Source: an uncultured Bacteroidales bacterium
GTDB taxonomy: Bacteria; Bacteroidota; Bacteroidia; Bacteroidales; UBA11471
Direction: 5' to 3'
DNA length: 64,000 bases
Assembly (NCBI GenBank): GCA_947593515.1
Contig: CANQDQ010000005.1
Span: 42,463-106,462 of the forward strand
The notes beneath the pieces were generated by a model. It worked only from the letters and a program-made list of their open reading frames with translations. It did not search any database and was not told where the DNA came from. Below are positions 28,532-37,074 of the stretch, one piece after another (position 1 is the first letter of the stretch; each line of letters begins with the position of its first letter). A program made the translations under genes and the position numbers.

Positions 28532-30540
28532 ATCTCGATGCGTAAGATGACTTTGAAGTTGATGCCCGGCATGGGGTAGTTGGCTACCACGTCGTAATGC
28601 TGGTTGAAAAGGTTGTTTACCTCGCCGGTGGCGCGGCATTTCACTTTTTTCACCGAAAAAGAGTAGTTTGCCGAAAAGTCGCTCGTGTACCACGGTTGCA
28701 GGCGGGTGAGGCGGCTGTTTTCCGACGAACTGTACCGTTCGCCCGTGTAGATGAAACTGTAATTGAAGTTCCACCCTTTCCATTCGGCGCTCAGCAATGC
28801 CGAGCCGCTATGGCGCGGTATGTAGGGAATTTGGTCTTTGTAATAGCGGTCGGCAGGGTCGGTGCAGTCCTGCGCCCGCTGGAAGGTATAGCACACCCGT
28901 ACGTTCAGACCCACTTTGCCCCACAGCACGCCCGCTTGTGCCGCGAGGTCGCAGCCGCGTATTTCCACGCGCCCCAGATTGAGCATCGTCCAGCGGAACT
29001 GCTGTCCCGTAGGATAGGCTACGATTTTGTTGGTAACTACGTTGTAATAGCCGTCGCCTTGCAGCTCGAAATGGCGGAAGGCTCCGTGCGTCCGGTTTTT
29101 CCGGAAAAGGAATCCGCCGTCGTATTGCACGGTGTATTCTGGTTTCAGGTATTTGTTGCCGATGTCGGTGTAGTAGAGGTCGTTGAAGGTGGGCATACGG
29201 AACGATTTTTTACAGAATGCCCGCAGTTGCAAATCGTGATGCTCCAACGGTCGGAACGATACGAAAGCCGCCGGCGACAGCTCGTTTTTGTTTGGCGAAG
29301 CCGCCGACGCTTTTTGTTTGTTCCGCACACTCTCCTGTATGAATGTTCCCAGCAGGCTGCCCTGTATTTGCACCCGTTCCCATTGCATCGTCGTGGCGAT
29401 TGCCGCCATTTCGGTGTAGCGGGTGGGGAAGGGAAAGTCCCGCAAATCGGCATTCAGGGTGTTCCATTGAAAATCGGTCGATAGCGAAACGTCCCACCAC
29501 GAAAAGAGCGTTATCTGCTGGGCTGCCGACAGGTAACACTCGTGCTGGCGGTAATGGTTGTGTATGTATAACTCCCGATAGTCGTCGCGGAGATATTCCG
29601 TGTAGTCGTAGGCGTATTTGCCGTTGATGAGCAGGCGGTACCGTTTCCCGAAGTTGCTCCGGTAATGCCCTTGTGCAAAAAAATCGCGATCCCATTGCCG
29701 TTCGCCGTGCCGCCATACATTATTTAATATAGGACCCGGAATGCCCCGCTCGGAATCGTAATAATAGAGTTTGGCGTTCCACTCGCCCCGCTCGGAGGTG
29801 CCGAAGAATCCCCCTTCGAGCCGCAGCGCCTTTATATCGCCGTTTTCCCGCGTCGCTGTCGTGTCGTAAGCCACCGAGCCGTCGGGTTGCGTGCGGCGGT
29901 AGCGAAATTTGTATTTTCCTGTGGCATAAGTATATTCAGCGTTGAACAGGCTGCTCGTGCGACGGGTTATTTTTTGCTCCCAGAGTATCGACGGATTGGC
30001 AAGTCCGAACGACCCGCATTTCATTGTCGCCTGCAAGTGGTATTTTTCGTCTTCCGTGAATTTCGGGCGGCGGCTTTTCAGATACACCGACCCCGAGGTG
30101 CCGTAGTCGCGCGCCGGTTGCAGTATTTCGCTTTTCTGCCCGTTGTAGAGGGCGATTTCCTCCATATTGTCGAGCGAGAATTTTCCTAAGTCGATTTGCC
30201 CGTTCTGGGCGTTGCCCAGCTGTATGCCGTCGTAGAAGACACCCGTATGGTTGGTGCCCATGCCGCGTATATTCACCGTTTTCAATCCGCCGATGCCCCC
30301 GTAGTCTTTCAGCTGCACACCGGAAAAATAGCGTATGGCATCGGCGACGGAATGGCTGTTGAGCCGTTCCAACTCTTTCCCGTCGAGCTGTTGCGGCGCA
30401 ATGATTTCGACTTGACGGCGCGCAGAAATGCCCACCTCGTGCAGATGTTGCAGCGAGTCGAGTTTCCCCTGTGCACATAACCCCGTGCACGACAGAATGT
30501 TTCCCGTAATCAACAGACAGATGACTGCCGCCTTTTTCAT
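28528..30540 (-). CDS. btuB: BtuB-like TonB-dependent cobalamin receptor
   Basis: About 670 aa from ATG 30540, with signal peptide (ends GLCAQ). The plug domain (about residues 35-150) contains SVADAIRYFSGVQLKDYGGIGGLKTVNIRGMG, here cut to its parts SVADAIRYF and VNIRGMG, and the C-terminal barrel ends in an aromatic-poor strand (INFKVILRIEI). It imports its ligand across the outer membrane using TonB energy. Assignment to B12 rests on the cobalamin riboswitch directly upstream and the coupled BtuG-like gene. The open frame continues to 30708 into the riboswitch, which is not coding. Confidence 0.9.
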   Translation of the reverse strand: MKKAAVICLLITGNILSCTGLCAQGKLDSLQHLHEVGISARRQVEIIAPQQLDGKELERLNSHSVADAIRYFSGVQLKDYGGIGGLKTVNIRGMGTNHTGVFYDGIQLGNAQNGQIDLGKFSLDNMEEIALYNGQKSEILQPARDYGTSGSVYLKSRRPKFTEDEKYHLQATMKCGSFGLANPSILWEQKITRRTSSLFNAEYTYATGKYKFRYRRTQPDGSVAYDTTATRENGDIKALRLEGGFFGTSERGEWNAKLYYYDSERGIPGPILNNVWRHGERQWDRDFFAQGHYRSNFGKRYRLLINGKYAYDYTEYLRDDYRELYIHNHYRQHECYLSAAQQITLFSWWDVSLSTDFQWNTLNADLRDFPFPTRYTEMAAIATTMQWERVQIQGSLLGTFIQESVRNKQKASAASPNKNELSPAAFVSFRPLEHHDLQLRAFCKKSFRMPTFNDLYYTDIGNKYLKPEYTVQYDGGFLFRKNRTHGAFRHFELQGDGYYNVVTNKIVAYPTGQQFRWTMLNLGRVEIRGCDLAAQAGVLWGKVGLNVRVCYTFQRAQDCTDPADRYYKDQIPYIPRHSGSALLSAEWKGWNFNYSFIYTGERYSSSENSRLTRLQPWYTSDFSANYSFSVKKVKCRATGEVNNLFNQHYDVVANYPMPGINFKVILRIEI

Positions 30541-30543
30541 GTC

Positions 30544-30567
30544 GAATGTTTTTTGATGCAAACATTC
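30544..30567 (-). promoter_or_regulatory. Start-proximal hairpin in the btuB leader
   Basis: GAATGTTT and AAACATTC (30560-30567 and 30544-30551) pair perfectly over eight bases with an eight-base loop, and end three bases before the btuB ATG. It is placed to mask the ribosome-binding region and may be part of the riboswitch expression platform. Confidence 0.5.
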
Positions 30568-30588
30568 ACACAGGGCTTCGGGAAAAAA

Positions 30589-30626
30589 CTTGATTTGTCG
30601 GCGAAAAGTAAATCCTTGATTTGTCG
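30589..30626 (-). repeat. 12-bp direct repeat in the btuB leader
   Basis: CTTGATTTGTCG (plus-strand reading) occurs at 30589-30600 and again at 30615-30626, a 26-bp period, between the riboswitch aptamer and the start-proximal hairpin. Confidence 0.6.
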
Positions 30627-30667
30627 CGTCGATGCTCAAAAGCGCTTTCCTCGAAGGCTGTTGAATG

Positions 30668-30838
30668 AGGTTTTGTATGGCAGGTCTTCTGACTTGTTCT
30701 TGCGGCAAGCAGCCTTCCCGAAATAATCAGTGGCAATAGATGGCTTGCGCAGAGATAGAACTCACAGCAGCGGGACTGTTCGGGATTTTCACCCGATTCC
30801 CTTTTAATTTCCATACCCCGAATGGGTACTTCAAACCA
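30668..30838 (-). ncRNA. Cobalamin (AdoCbl-type) riboswitch
   Basis: The minus strand shows the conserved cobalamin aptamer: GGGAATCGGGTGAAAATCCC followed by GCTGCTGTGAG, then GCCACTG, and finally the B12 box AAGTCAGAAGACCTGCC (30679-30695). It lies downstream of a promoter whose -7 box is at 30848-30855 and about 130 nt upstream of the btuB ATG. When cobalamin is plentiful it should repress btuB and the genes behind it. The ends of the P1 stem are approximate. Confidence 0.95.
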
Positions 30839-30847
30839 ATACGGCGA

Positions 30848-30879
30848 CAAAGGTAGGGATATTTTTGAGAATCGGGCAA
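30848..30879 (-). promoter_or_regulatory. Promoter of the cobalamin uptake operon
   Basis: Minus-strand TTG at 30877-30879, 21 bp, TACCTTTG at 30848-30855. Transcription would start just upstream of the riboswitch aptamer. Confidence 0.6.
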
Positions 30880-30918
30880 GATTGTCCGAAAATAATTTCA
30901 GAAAATTTTTGCCGTCCG

Positions 30919-30950
30919 TTTGCAGAATGTGAAAAAAACAATTACTTTTG
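30919..30950 (+). promoter_or_regulatory. tRNA-Asp promoter
   Basis: TTTG at 30919-30922, 20 bp, TACTTTTG at 30943-30950; 42 bp before the tRNA. Confidence 0.65.
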
Positions 30951-30991
30951 TGCCGCAATTCCGACGCAGCGCGAGGAGTTGCAGACCTTGA

Positions 30992-31065
30992 GGTGCGGTA
31001 GTTCAGCTGGTTAGAATACATGCCTGTCACGCATGGGGTCGCGGGTTCGAGTCCCGTCCGCACCG
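30992..31065 (+). tRNA. tRNA-Asp (anticodon GTC)
   Basis: Cloverleaf of 74 nt: acceptor GGTGCGG with CCGCACC, anticodon stem CATGC/GCATG around loop CTGTCAC, T arm with GGTTCGAGTCC. The discriminator base is G, as expected for Asp. CCA is not encoded. Confidence 0.97.
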
Positions 31066-31074
31066 CAAACGTTT

Positions 31075-31103
31075 ACTCCGCGTAATTTTCGATTGCGCGG
31101 AGT
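31075..31103 (+). terminator. tRNA-Asp terminator
   Basis: ACTCCGCG (31075-31082) pairs with CGCGGAGT (31096-31103), followed by a T-run. Confidence 0.85.
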
Positions 31104-31134
31104 TTTTTATTGCCGTTCGAGAGCCGGTATATCC

Positions 31135-31162
31135 GGAGGCTGTATGGAAACATACGGCTTCC
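31135..31162 (+). terminator. Second terminator-like hairpin after tRNA-Asp
   Basis: A 12-pair stem with two wobbles (31135-31146 with 31151-31162) and a GAAA tetraloop, followed by GTTTTTT. It lies 32 bp after the first terminator. Confidence 0.65.
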
Positions 31163-31165
31163 GTT

Positions 31166-31367
31166 TTTTATTTGAAAAAAATTTTTGTGCCGGTGATAGA
31201 AAAATATCGACATACGTCTCTTTATATCAAACGAAATAAAAAATCGATGAAATACATTTATGTGAATAATTGAGGACTCTATGATAAAAATTGCTTTTTG
31301 ACTTTTGATCAATTACTGACGGTGTCCCTAAAAACAAAGATGCTCTAATACTACTTTGGGGACCGAA
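31166..31367. other. AT-rich intergenic DNA with a possible structured RNA
   Basis: The 444-bp gap between tRNA-Asp and rnfA contains no convincing gene. Its left part is AT-rich and featureless to me. From about 31318 a hairpin can form (GGTgTCCC with GGGGACC near 31320-31364, with CAAAG/CTTTG inside), directly followed by the terminator hairpin at 31368-31391. Confidence 0.4.
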
Positions 31368-31391
31368 CTGCCGGAAATTATTTTCCGGCAG
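31368..31391 (+). terminator. Strong hairpin with T-run, no known gene upstream
   Basis: CTGCCGGAAA pairs with TTTCCGGCAG over ten bases, followed by TCTTTTT. No plus-strand gene lies between the tRNA terminators and this site. Confidence 0.65.
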
Positions 31392-31460
31392 TCTTTTTAT
31401 TCTATGGCGATGATAGCGCGATTCTGAAATTGTTTACGAAAGGGTTTGAAAAACAAAAAA

Positions 31461-31483
31461 GGTTGCGAAATCCATTCGCAACC
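31461..31483 (-). terminator. rnf operon terminator
   Basis: GGTTGCGAA and TTCGCAACC form nine pairs with a five-base loop, flanked by A6 and T6; 27 bp after the rnfA stop. Confidence 0.9.
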
Positions 31484-31509
31484 TTTTTTGTGTAATAGCG
31501 TCGTGTTCG

Positions 31510-32091
31510 TTATCCCACTTTTATGCCGGCGAAGCCCATGAAGGCGAGAGCCAACAGACCAGCCACGATGAGGGCGATGGGCATTCCTTGCAGGGCTTTC
31601 GGTATGCGGGTCGTGCTCAACTGTTCGCGGATACCGGCGAAGATGACCATGGCGAGCATGAAACCGAGAGCGGTGGAAATGGCGAATACCACCGATTCGA
31701 GCAGCGTGTATTCTTTTTGGATTACCAGAATGGCTACACCCAGAATGGCGCAGTTCGTAGTGATGAGCGGGAGGAATACGCCGAGTGCCTGATAGAGGGG
31801 AGGAGATACTTTTTTGAGTATGATTTCCACCATCTGCACGAGAGCGGCGATGACGAGAATGAACACTATCGTCTGCATGAATCCGATACCGAACGCATCG
31901 AGCAGGTATTTCTGCAACAGATAGGTGCATATCGTGGCGATTGTCATAACGAAAGCGACGGCGGCACCCATGCCGGTAGCCGTGCTTACTTTTTTGGATA
32001 CTCCCAAGAAAGGACAGATACCCAAGAATTGCGCCAAAACGATGTTATTGACGAATATGGCGGTAATAAATATGGAAATGTAGGTAATCAT
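31510..32091 (-). CDS. rnfA: Rnf complex subunit RnfA (RsxA)
   Basis: 193 aa integral membrane subunit of the Rnf complex, which oxidises ferredoxin, reduces NAD+ and pumps Na+ or H+. Six hydrophobic helices. It opens with [20 protein letters not shown] and has the conserved [11 protein letters not shown] with its Cys residue, and TTNCAILG in the second half; these Cys residues bind the membrane-embedded Fe-S cluster in RnfA/RnfE. Last gene of the operon, 5 bp after rnfE. Confidence 0.97.
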   Translation of the reverse strand: MITYISIFITAIFVNNIVLAQFLGICPFLGVSKKVSTATGMGAAVAFVMTIATICTYLLQKYLLDAFGIGFMQTIVFILVIAALVQMVEIILKKVSPPLYQALGVFLPLITTNCAILGVAILVIQKEYTLLESVVFAISTALGFMLAMVIFAGIREQLSTTRIPKALQGMPIALIVAGLLALAFMGFAGIKVG

Positions 32092-32096
32092 ATCGC

Positions 32097-32681
32097 TTAT
32101 TTGGTTTTAAGTTTATTGACAATGACGATAAGGTAGCCCAGCGCGATGAATGCACCCGGCGCCAGTACGAATACCAGTGCACCGAAGTGTTCGGGGAAAA
32201 TGGCGGTATTGAATATCTTGCCGGTACCCAGCAGTTCGCGCACGCTGCCCAGCAGGGTGAGGGCTATCGTGAATCCGAGTCCGCAGCCAACGCCGTCGAG
32301 CATCGAGTCGAAAGCGTTGTGTTTGGCGGCGAACGATTCGGCACGACCCAGCACGATGCAGTTCACCACGATGAGGGGAATGAACAGACCGAGACTTTCG
32401 TACAAAGCCGGCACGTAGGCTTCCATGCACATTTGCAATATGGTTACGAATGCGGCAATGACGACGATGAACGACGGTATGCGCACTTTGTCGGGAATCA
32501 GGTTTTTGATGAGGGCTATCACGGCGTTGGAGCAGATGAGCACGAACATCGTCGCCAGCCCCATGCCCAGACCGTTGATAGCCGAAGAAGTCGTACCCAG
32601 CGTGGGGCACATACCCAACAGCAATACGAATGTAGGGTTCTCGGTAATGATACCGTTCAGAATGATTTTCAGCTTATTCAT
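32097..32681 (-). CDS. rnfE: Rnf complex subunit RnfE (RsxE)
   Basis: About 194 aa from ATG 32681; the longer frame overlaps rnfG and is rejected. Six membrane helices with [20 protein letters not shown] near the N-terminus and [11 protein letters not shown] in the centre, which provide the Cys pairs shared with RnfA. Homologous to RnfA with opposite topology. It overlaps the rnfG stop by 8 bp. Confidence 0.96.
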   Translation of the reverse strand: MNKLKIILNGIITENPTFVLLLGMCPTLGTTSSAINGLGMGLATMFVLICSNAVIALIKNLIPDKVRIPSFIVVIAAFVTILQMCMEAYVPALYESLGLFIPLIVVNCIVLGRAESFAAKHNAFDSMLDGVGCGLGFTIALTLLGSVRELLGTGKIFNTAIFPEHFGALVFVLAPGAFIALGYLIVIVNKLKTK

Positions 32682-33300
32682 GGTCTGCCTCCTTTTCCTG
32701 TTGCGTAGCGCCGGTAGCGCCGTCGCAGTTATTGTTCGTATAAGCGGTATAGGCATTGGCTATGACGTCGAGGAATGCCCGCGAGCTGATTGTGGCAGCC
32801 GTGATGGCATCGACGCTTCCGCCGTCTTTCTTTACCGTCAGGTTATCTTTTGCAGGGTGTTTGCCCAAAACGCTTTGCGAGCCTCTTTCGGTGCGGAACC
32901 ATTCTTCCATTTTGGAACCGAGACCGGGCGTTTCGGCGTGGGAGAGTACGCGGTAGTTGCGTATCGTGCCGTCGGCTTCGAAGCCGACCATGATGACCAC
33001 TTCTCCGCCGAAGCCGTTTTTCGTTTTGCTCTCTACGGCGGCACCTACTTTTTCACCCTCTTTCGTAGCGGGGAAAACTTTCAGCTCCATACCATTGACC
33101 GTAACGGTATATTGTTCGTCGATGGGAGAGTTGTCGAATGCGGGTGTTACGTCTTTTACGGCATTTTCCTGTTTCAGCTTCTTCGCTTGCGCGATAGGCT
33201 CGGCAGTGATGCCATATACGTAACCCAACAATGCGCCCACCAGTACGGTGATGACCGTAAGCACGATGAGCATATTTCCGAATGATGATTGTTTAGCCAT
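32674..33300 (-). CDS. rnfG: Rnf complex subunit RnfG (FMN-binding)
   Basis: 208 aa with one N-terminal membrane helix (about residues 10-30) and a periplasmic-side FMN-binding domain. The motif DAITAATISS carries the Thr that is covalently linked to FMN in this family. The C-terminal 25 residues are polar (THR/ASN/GLN-rich). The ATG overlaps the rnfD stop as TAATG. Confidence 0.95.
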   Translation of the reverse strand: MAKQSSFGNMLIVLTVITVLVGALLGYVYGITAEPIAQAKKLKQENAVKDVTPAFDNSPIDEQYTVTVNGMELKVFPATKEGEKVGAAVESKTKNGFGGEVVIMVGFEADGTIRNYRVLSHAETPGLGSKMEEWFRTERGSQSVLGKHPAKDNLTVKKDGGSVDAITAATISSRAFLDVIANAYTAYTNNNCDGATGATQQEKEADHE

Positions 33301-34256
33301 TATTTTTTCACCTCCCCGAATCGTTTAGGTTTCACATATTTGTTGATAAGAGGCGTTGCGGCGTTCATGATGAGAATCGCGAACGACATACCTTCGGGAT
33401 ATGCGCCGTAGCGGCGAATGATGATAGTCAGCAAGCCGATGCCTATGCCGTAGATAATCATGCCGCGCGGTGTCATGGGCGACGTTACATAGTCGGTCGC
33501 CATGAAAATGGCGCCGAGCATCATACCGCCGAGCAATAGTTGTTGAAAGGCGCCTTCGACATCGAATCCATTAACGAGGAACGAGAATACGAAAGCCGTA
33601 ACCAGAATGGAAACGGGAATATGCCACGTAATGATTCTGCGTATCAACATGTAGGCAAATCCTATCAACAAGGCTATGGCGCTGATTTCGCCGAGGCTTC
33701 CGCCGATGTTTCCCAGCAGCATATCGGTAGTCATGGCTTCGACGGACAGACCCTGTTTCATCAATCCCAACGGCGTGGCAGCCGTTTCGGCGTCGAGGTA
33801 ATTCATGCTCAACGGGTCGGGAACAGGCCACGTAGTCATTTGCACGGGGAACGAAATCAACAGGAATACACGACCTACGAGGGCGGGGTTGAAAATGTTG
33901 TTCCCCAGTCCGCCGAAAGTCATTTTACCGATACCTATGGCAACGAGCGCACCGATAATGATAATCCAAATCGGCAGGTTCGAAGGTACGTTGAACGCCA
34001 GCAGTACGCCGGTGAGAATCGCGGAACCGTCGCATATCGACGGTTTTACTTTCAAAAGGTATTTCTGAATAAGGTATTCAAAAAGTACACACGCCAATAC
34101 CGACGTGAGCGTTACCACCAAAGCTCCGATGCCGAAGCAGTAAAGCGACACGAGAAATGCCGGTATCAGGGCTATCAGCACGCCGTACATGCACTTCGAT
34201 ACCGAATTGCCGCTATGTACGTGCGGTGAAGGCGATACAATAAAATTTTGACTCAT
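33300..34256 (-). CDS. rnfD: Rnf complex subunit RnfD
   Basis: 318 aa polytopic subunit with about nine hydrophobic helices. It opens FIVSPSPHVHSGNSVSKCMY and has the motif ETAATPLGLMK, the region where RnfD/NqrB carry covalent FMN on Thr. GNNIFNPALVGRVFLLISFP is also typical. It starts 21 bp after rnfC and overlaps rnfG by 1 bp. Confidence 0.96.
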   Translation of the reverse strand: MSQNFIVSPSPHVHSGNSVSKCMYGVLIALIPAFLVSLYCFGIGALVVTLTSVLACVLFEYLIQKYLLKVKPSICDGSAILTGVLLAFNVPSNLPIWIIIIGALVAIGIGKMTFGGLGNNIFNPALVGRVFLLISFPVQMTTWPVPDPLSMNYLDAETAATPLGLMKQGLSVEAMTTDMLLGNIGGSLGEISAIALLIGFAYMLIRRIITWHIPVSILVTAFVFSFLVNGFDVEGAFQQLLLGGMMLGAIFMATDYVTSPMTPRGMIIYGIGIGLLTIIIRRYGAYPEGMSFAILIMNAATPLINKYVKPKRFGEVKK

Positions 34257-34277
34257 AGTGATAGTTTTCTGAGATTA

Positions 34278-35612
34278 TTATTTGGCATTACGGCTGCGAA
34301 TGATGGCGCCTACACGGGCTTTGCCCATGCGCACGTAGTCGAGCAGAGGACGGTGTGCGGGACAGGTGAAGCTGCAAGAGCCGCATTCGATGCAGTCCAT
34401 AACGTGTTCTTTTTCGACGCGCTCCCAATCCTTGTGGTCGGTTGCGTTCATGAGCGTATTGGGTGCAAGCCCCATCGGGCAGGCTGCGATACATTTGGCG
34501 CAGCGTATACACGCCGTCATTTCTTTGCGTCGGGATTCCAAGTCGCGTATAATCAGCACGCCGGAGCACCCTTTCGTGGTGGGTGTATCGGTCGATACGA
34601 CGGCTTTTCCCATCATCGGACCGCCGGAAATGACTTTCTCCGTGTCTTCGGGCAGACCGCCGCACGCGTCGATGAGTTGGCAGAGAGGCGTACCTACACG
34701 CACTTTCAGATTCGACGGGTGGGCAAGCGATTTGCCGGTAACGGTAACGATGCGTTCGAACAGCGGTTTGTTTTTCTGCACGGCTTCGTACACGGCAAAT
34801 GCCGTACCGACGTTTTGCACGACGGCGCCGGTGGCGATAGGCAGACCTCCGCTCGGAACCTGACGGCGTATCACGGCGTCGATGAGCTGTTTTTCGCCGC
34901 CTTGCGGATATTTCACTTTCAGCGGGCAGATTTCAATCGTAGGATATGCTGCCGCCAGCTCTTTCATGTGTGCAATGGCATCGGGTTTGTTGTTTTCGAT
35001 ACCGATGACGGCGCGCTCAACGTTGATGGCTTTGCGCAGAAGTTCCGTGCCGACGAGTATTTCCGCTCCTTTTTCCATCATGAGCTGATGGTCGGCGGTG
35101 AGATAGGGTTCGCACTCAACGGCATTGATGATGAGAATCGTGGCAGTTGCTCCGGGAGGAGGCGTGAGTTTTACGTGAGCGGGGAAAGTTGCGCCGCCCA
35201 AACCGACGATGCCTGCCTCTTTGATGCGCTCGACAATGGCTTTGGAATCGAGGTTGCACTCTTTTACCAGCGTTTCGCTGCGGTCGATGCTCTCTTCCCA
35301 TTCGTCGCCTTCGACGTCGATGTAGATTGCCGGACGCTGAAATCCGGCGACATCGACTGCCGTGTCGATTTTGGCGACCGTGCCCGATACCGACGAGTGG
35401 ATATTTGCCGAAACAAATCCGCCGGCTTGTGCCAGCAGGGTGCCCACTTTCACTTTATCGCCTTTGGCGACGACGGCTTGCGCGGGTGCACCGATATGCT
35501 GCGAAAGCATGATAACGGCTTGCTTGGGCAGCTCGGCTGTCTTTATGGCTTGTCCGGCAGATAGTTTGTTCTCAGGCGGGTGAACACCGCCTATCCGAAA
35601 TGTTTTTAACAT
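34278..35612 (-). CDS. rnfC: Rnf complex subunit RnfC
   Basis: 444 aa peripheral subunit. An N-terminal lipoyl-like domain (about 25-80), an FMN/NADH-binding domain of the NuoF type (GLGGATFPAHVKLTPPPG near 135), a SLBB domain and two C-terminal 4Fe-4S motifs, CIRCAKCIAACPMG and CIECGSCSFTCPAHRP. It passes electrons to NAD+. 33 bp after rnfB. Confidence 0.97.
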   Translation of the reverse strand: MLKTFRIGGVHPPENKLSAGQAIKTAELPKQAVIMLSQHIGAPAQAVVAKGDKVKVGTLLAQAGGFVSANIHSSVSGTVAKIDTAVDVAGFQRPAIYIDVEGDEWEESIDRSETLVKECNLDSKAIVERIKEAGIVGLGGATFPAHVKLTPPPGATATILIINAVECEPYLTADHQLMMEKGAEILVGTELLRKAINVERAVIGIENNKPDAIAHMKELAAAYPTIEICPLKVKYPQGGEKQLIDAVIRRQVPSGGLPIATGAVVQNVGTAFAVYEAVQKNKPLFERIVTVTGKSLAHPSNLKVRVGTPLCQLIDACGGLPEDTEKVISGGPMMGKAVVSTDTPTTKGCSGVLIIRDLESRRKEMTACIRCAKCIAACPMGLAPNTLMNATDHKDWERVEKEHVMDCIECGSCSFTCPAHRPLLDYVRMGKARVGAIIRSRNAK

Positions 35613-35645
35613 ATCTGTTTGTTTTTACTGTTGATTACTATTGAA

Positions 35646-36551
35646 TTATGCCTGAGCTGTCGGAGCTGCGGCGGTTCCCGATTGAGGTGCCGCCGGCTGT
35701 GCCGGAGCTTCGGGTTTCGGTTCTGCCGGTTTACGCGGCGGGAAGTTTACCGAATGAATGGCGCCGGTCGGACATACGGCTTCACATTTGCGGCACAACT
35801 TGCATTTTTGGAAGTCGATGTAAGCCAGATTGTTTTCCACCGTAATAGCCTCGAACGGACACTCTTTGGCGCATTTTCCGCAACCGATGCAGGCTGCCGT
35901 GCAAGCCTTGCGGGCTACGGCGCCTTTGTCTTTATTGACGCAGCATACAAACATACGGCGAGATTTCGGACCTTTGTTCCGCAACTCGATAATCATTTTC
36001 GGGCAGGCTTTTACGCATGCGCCGCAACCGGTGCACAACTCTTCATCGACTTCGGGCAAGCCCGTTTCGGGGTTGACGTGAATGGCTCCGAATTGGCAGG
36101 CTCTTTCGCAGTCGCCGTTTCCGAGACAACCGAACGAACAGCCCGTTTCACCGCTGTACAGAGCCGCTTCGATGGCGCAGTTCGAGGCACCGTTGTAGGT
36201 GTTTACTTTCTTGCGGTTGGCGCAAGTGCCGTTGCAGCGCACGACGGCGACTTTCGGTGCTGCTTCGGCAACCTCCATGCCGAGTATGCCGGCAATTTTA
36301 GCCATGACAGGCGCACCGCCTACGGGGCAGAGCATACCTTCGAGCGAGGTGGCTTTCACGCACGCAGCAGCGAAGCCGCCGCAGCCCGGATAGCCGCAAC
36401 CGCCGCAGTTGGCTCCCGGAAGCACTTTCACTACTTCTTCGTTGCGCGGGTCTTCATAGACTTTGAATTTTTGAGCGACGAAGTACAATATCACAGCACT
36501 TATCGCACCGATACACCCCAATGAAAGGGTGGCAATCCATACTAAATCCAT
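35646..36551 (-). CDS. rnfB: Rnf complex subunit RnfB (ferredoxin-type)
   Basis: 301 aa. One N-terminal membrane helix (about 5-25), then the four-Cys cluster domain with ANCGGCGYPGCGGFA, and several 4Fe-4S ferredoxin motifs: CTGCGACVKACP, CIGCGKCAKECP and CKLCRKCEAVCPTGAI. The last 30 residues are a Pro/Ala-rich tail. It is the entry point for electrons from soluble ferredoxin. Confidence 0.97.
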   Translation of the reverse strand: MDLVWIATLSLGCIGAISAVILYFVAQKFKVYEDPRNEEVVKVLPGANCGGCGYPGCGGFAAACVKATSLEGMLCPVGGAPVMAKIAGILGMEVAEAAPKVAVVRCNGTCANRKKVNTYNGASNCAIEAALYSGETGCSFGCLGNGDCERACQFGAIHVNPETGLPEVDEELCTGCGACVKACPKMIIELRNKGPKSRRMFVCCVNKDKGAVARKACTAACIGCGKCAKECPFEAITVENNLAYIDFQKCKLCRKCEAVCPTGAIHSVNFPPRKPAEPKPEAPAQPAAPQSGTAAAPTAQA

Positions 36552-36562
36552 TTCTTTTTAAT

Positions 36563-37009
36563 TTATGATAGGTTTTGAGTTTCTTCTGTCAGCGGTTCTA
36601 CCGTAAATACCAAATCTTTGCGAATTTTTCGCCGAAACAGGTACAAGACAAAATAATAGGGTACGAGCGAGCAGAGCGATACGACGCCGGCAGTTATTTC
36701 GTTGTCGGTGCACAAGGTCGCGATGCCTAAAGCACAGCACAATACAAGAAAAGGATAGAGGAATGCCAGCCGCAGCGCTTCGCTGCTCATGGCTTCGTTG
36801 CCTACTACCCATACGTGCTGCCCGCTGCGTAAATCCGCAGTTCGGCAAGTTGTTTCGATGATTTTTTCGGAACGGTCGGAGACGGTACACATCGATTGCA
36901 CATGACACCCGCTGCACGCCGAGTGTTGCGTAATCCGTACATAAACAGTCTCACCATCGATGCGGTCGACGATGCCTTCGTGTTTTACATGCGTATCTTT
37001 TCTACTCAT
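36563..37009 (-). CDS. rseC: RseC/RsxC-associated SoxR-reducing system protein
   Basis: 148 aa. The N-terminal part has four Cys in HSACSGCHVQSMC(T), the RseC Fe-S or metal motif, and two membrane helices follow at about 78-120. RseC-family proteins are regularly encoded just ahead of rnfB in Bacteroidota, as here (11 bp gap). First gene of the seven-gene rnf operon. The exact role in Rnf assembly or redox sensing is not established. Confidence 0.9.
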   Translation of the reverse strand: MSRKDTHVKHEGIVDRIDGETVYVRITQHSACSGCHVQSMCTVSDRSEKIIETTCRTADLRSGQHVWVVGNEAMSSEALRLAFLYPFLVLCCALGIATLCTDNEITAGVVSLCSLVPYYFVLYLFRRKIRKDLVFTVEPLTEETQNLS

Positions 37010-37043
37010 TTCCTGCTTCCGAATACAGCTATATACGGTAGGA

Positions 37044-37074
37044 CAAAAGTAGTTAATATTTTGTTATCGACCAA
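37044..37074 (-). promoter_or_regulatory. rnf operon promoter
   Basis: Minus-strand TTG at 37072-37074, 20 bp, TACTTTTG at 37044-37051, about 35 bp before the rseC ATG. The 262-bp gap to rfbB holds nothing else that I can identify. Confidence 0.6.

Noticed and set aside
30566..31063. 165-codon minus-strand frame ending in the riboswitch region
   Set aside because: It runs through tRNA-Asp (its first residues, MRTGLEPATP, are the tRNA read backwards) and the riboswitch, so it is not a protein gene.
31397..31930. 177-codon minus-strand frame overlapping rnfA
   Set aside because: Shadow of rnfA in another frame and of the terminator region; no motif.
34248..35564. 438-codon plus-strand frame opposite rnfC
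   Set aside because: Antisense shadow of rnfC, rich in Phe and Arg, with no recognisable domain.
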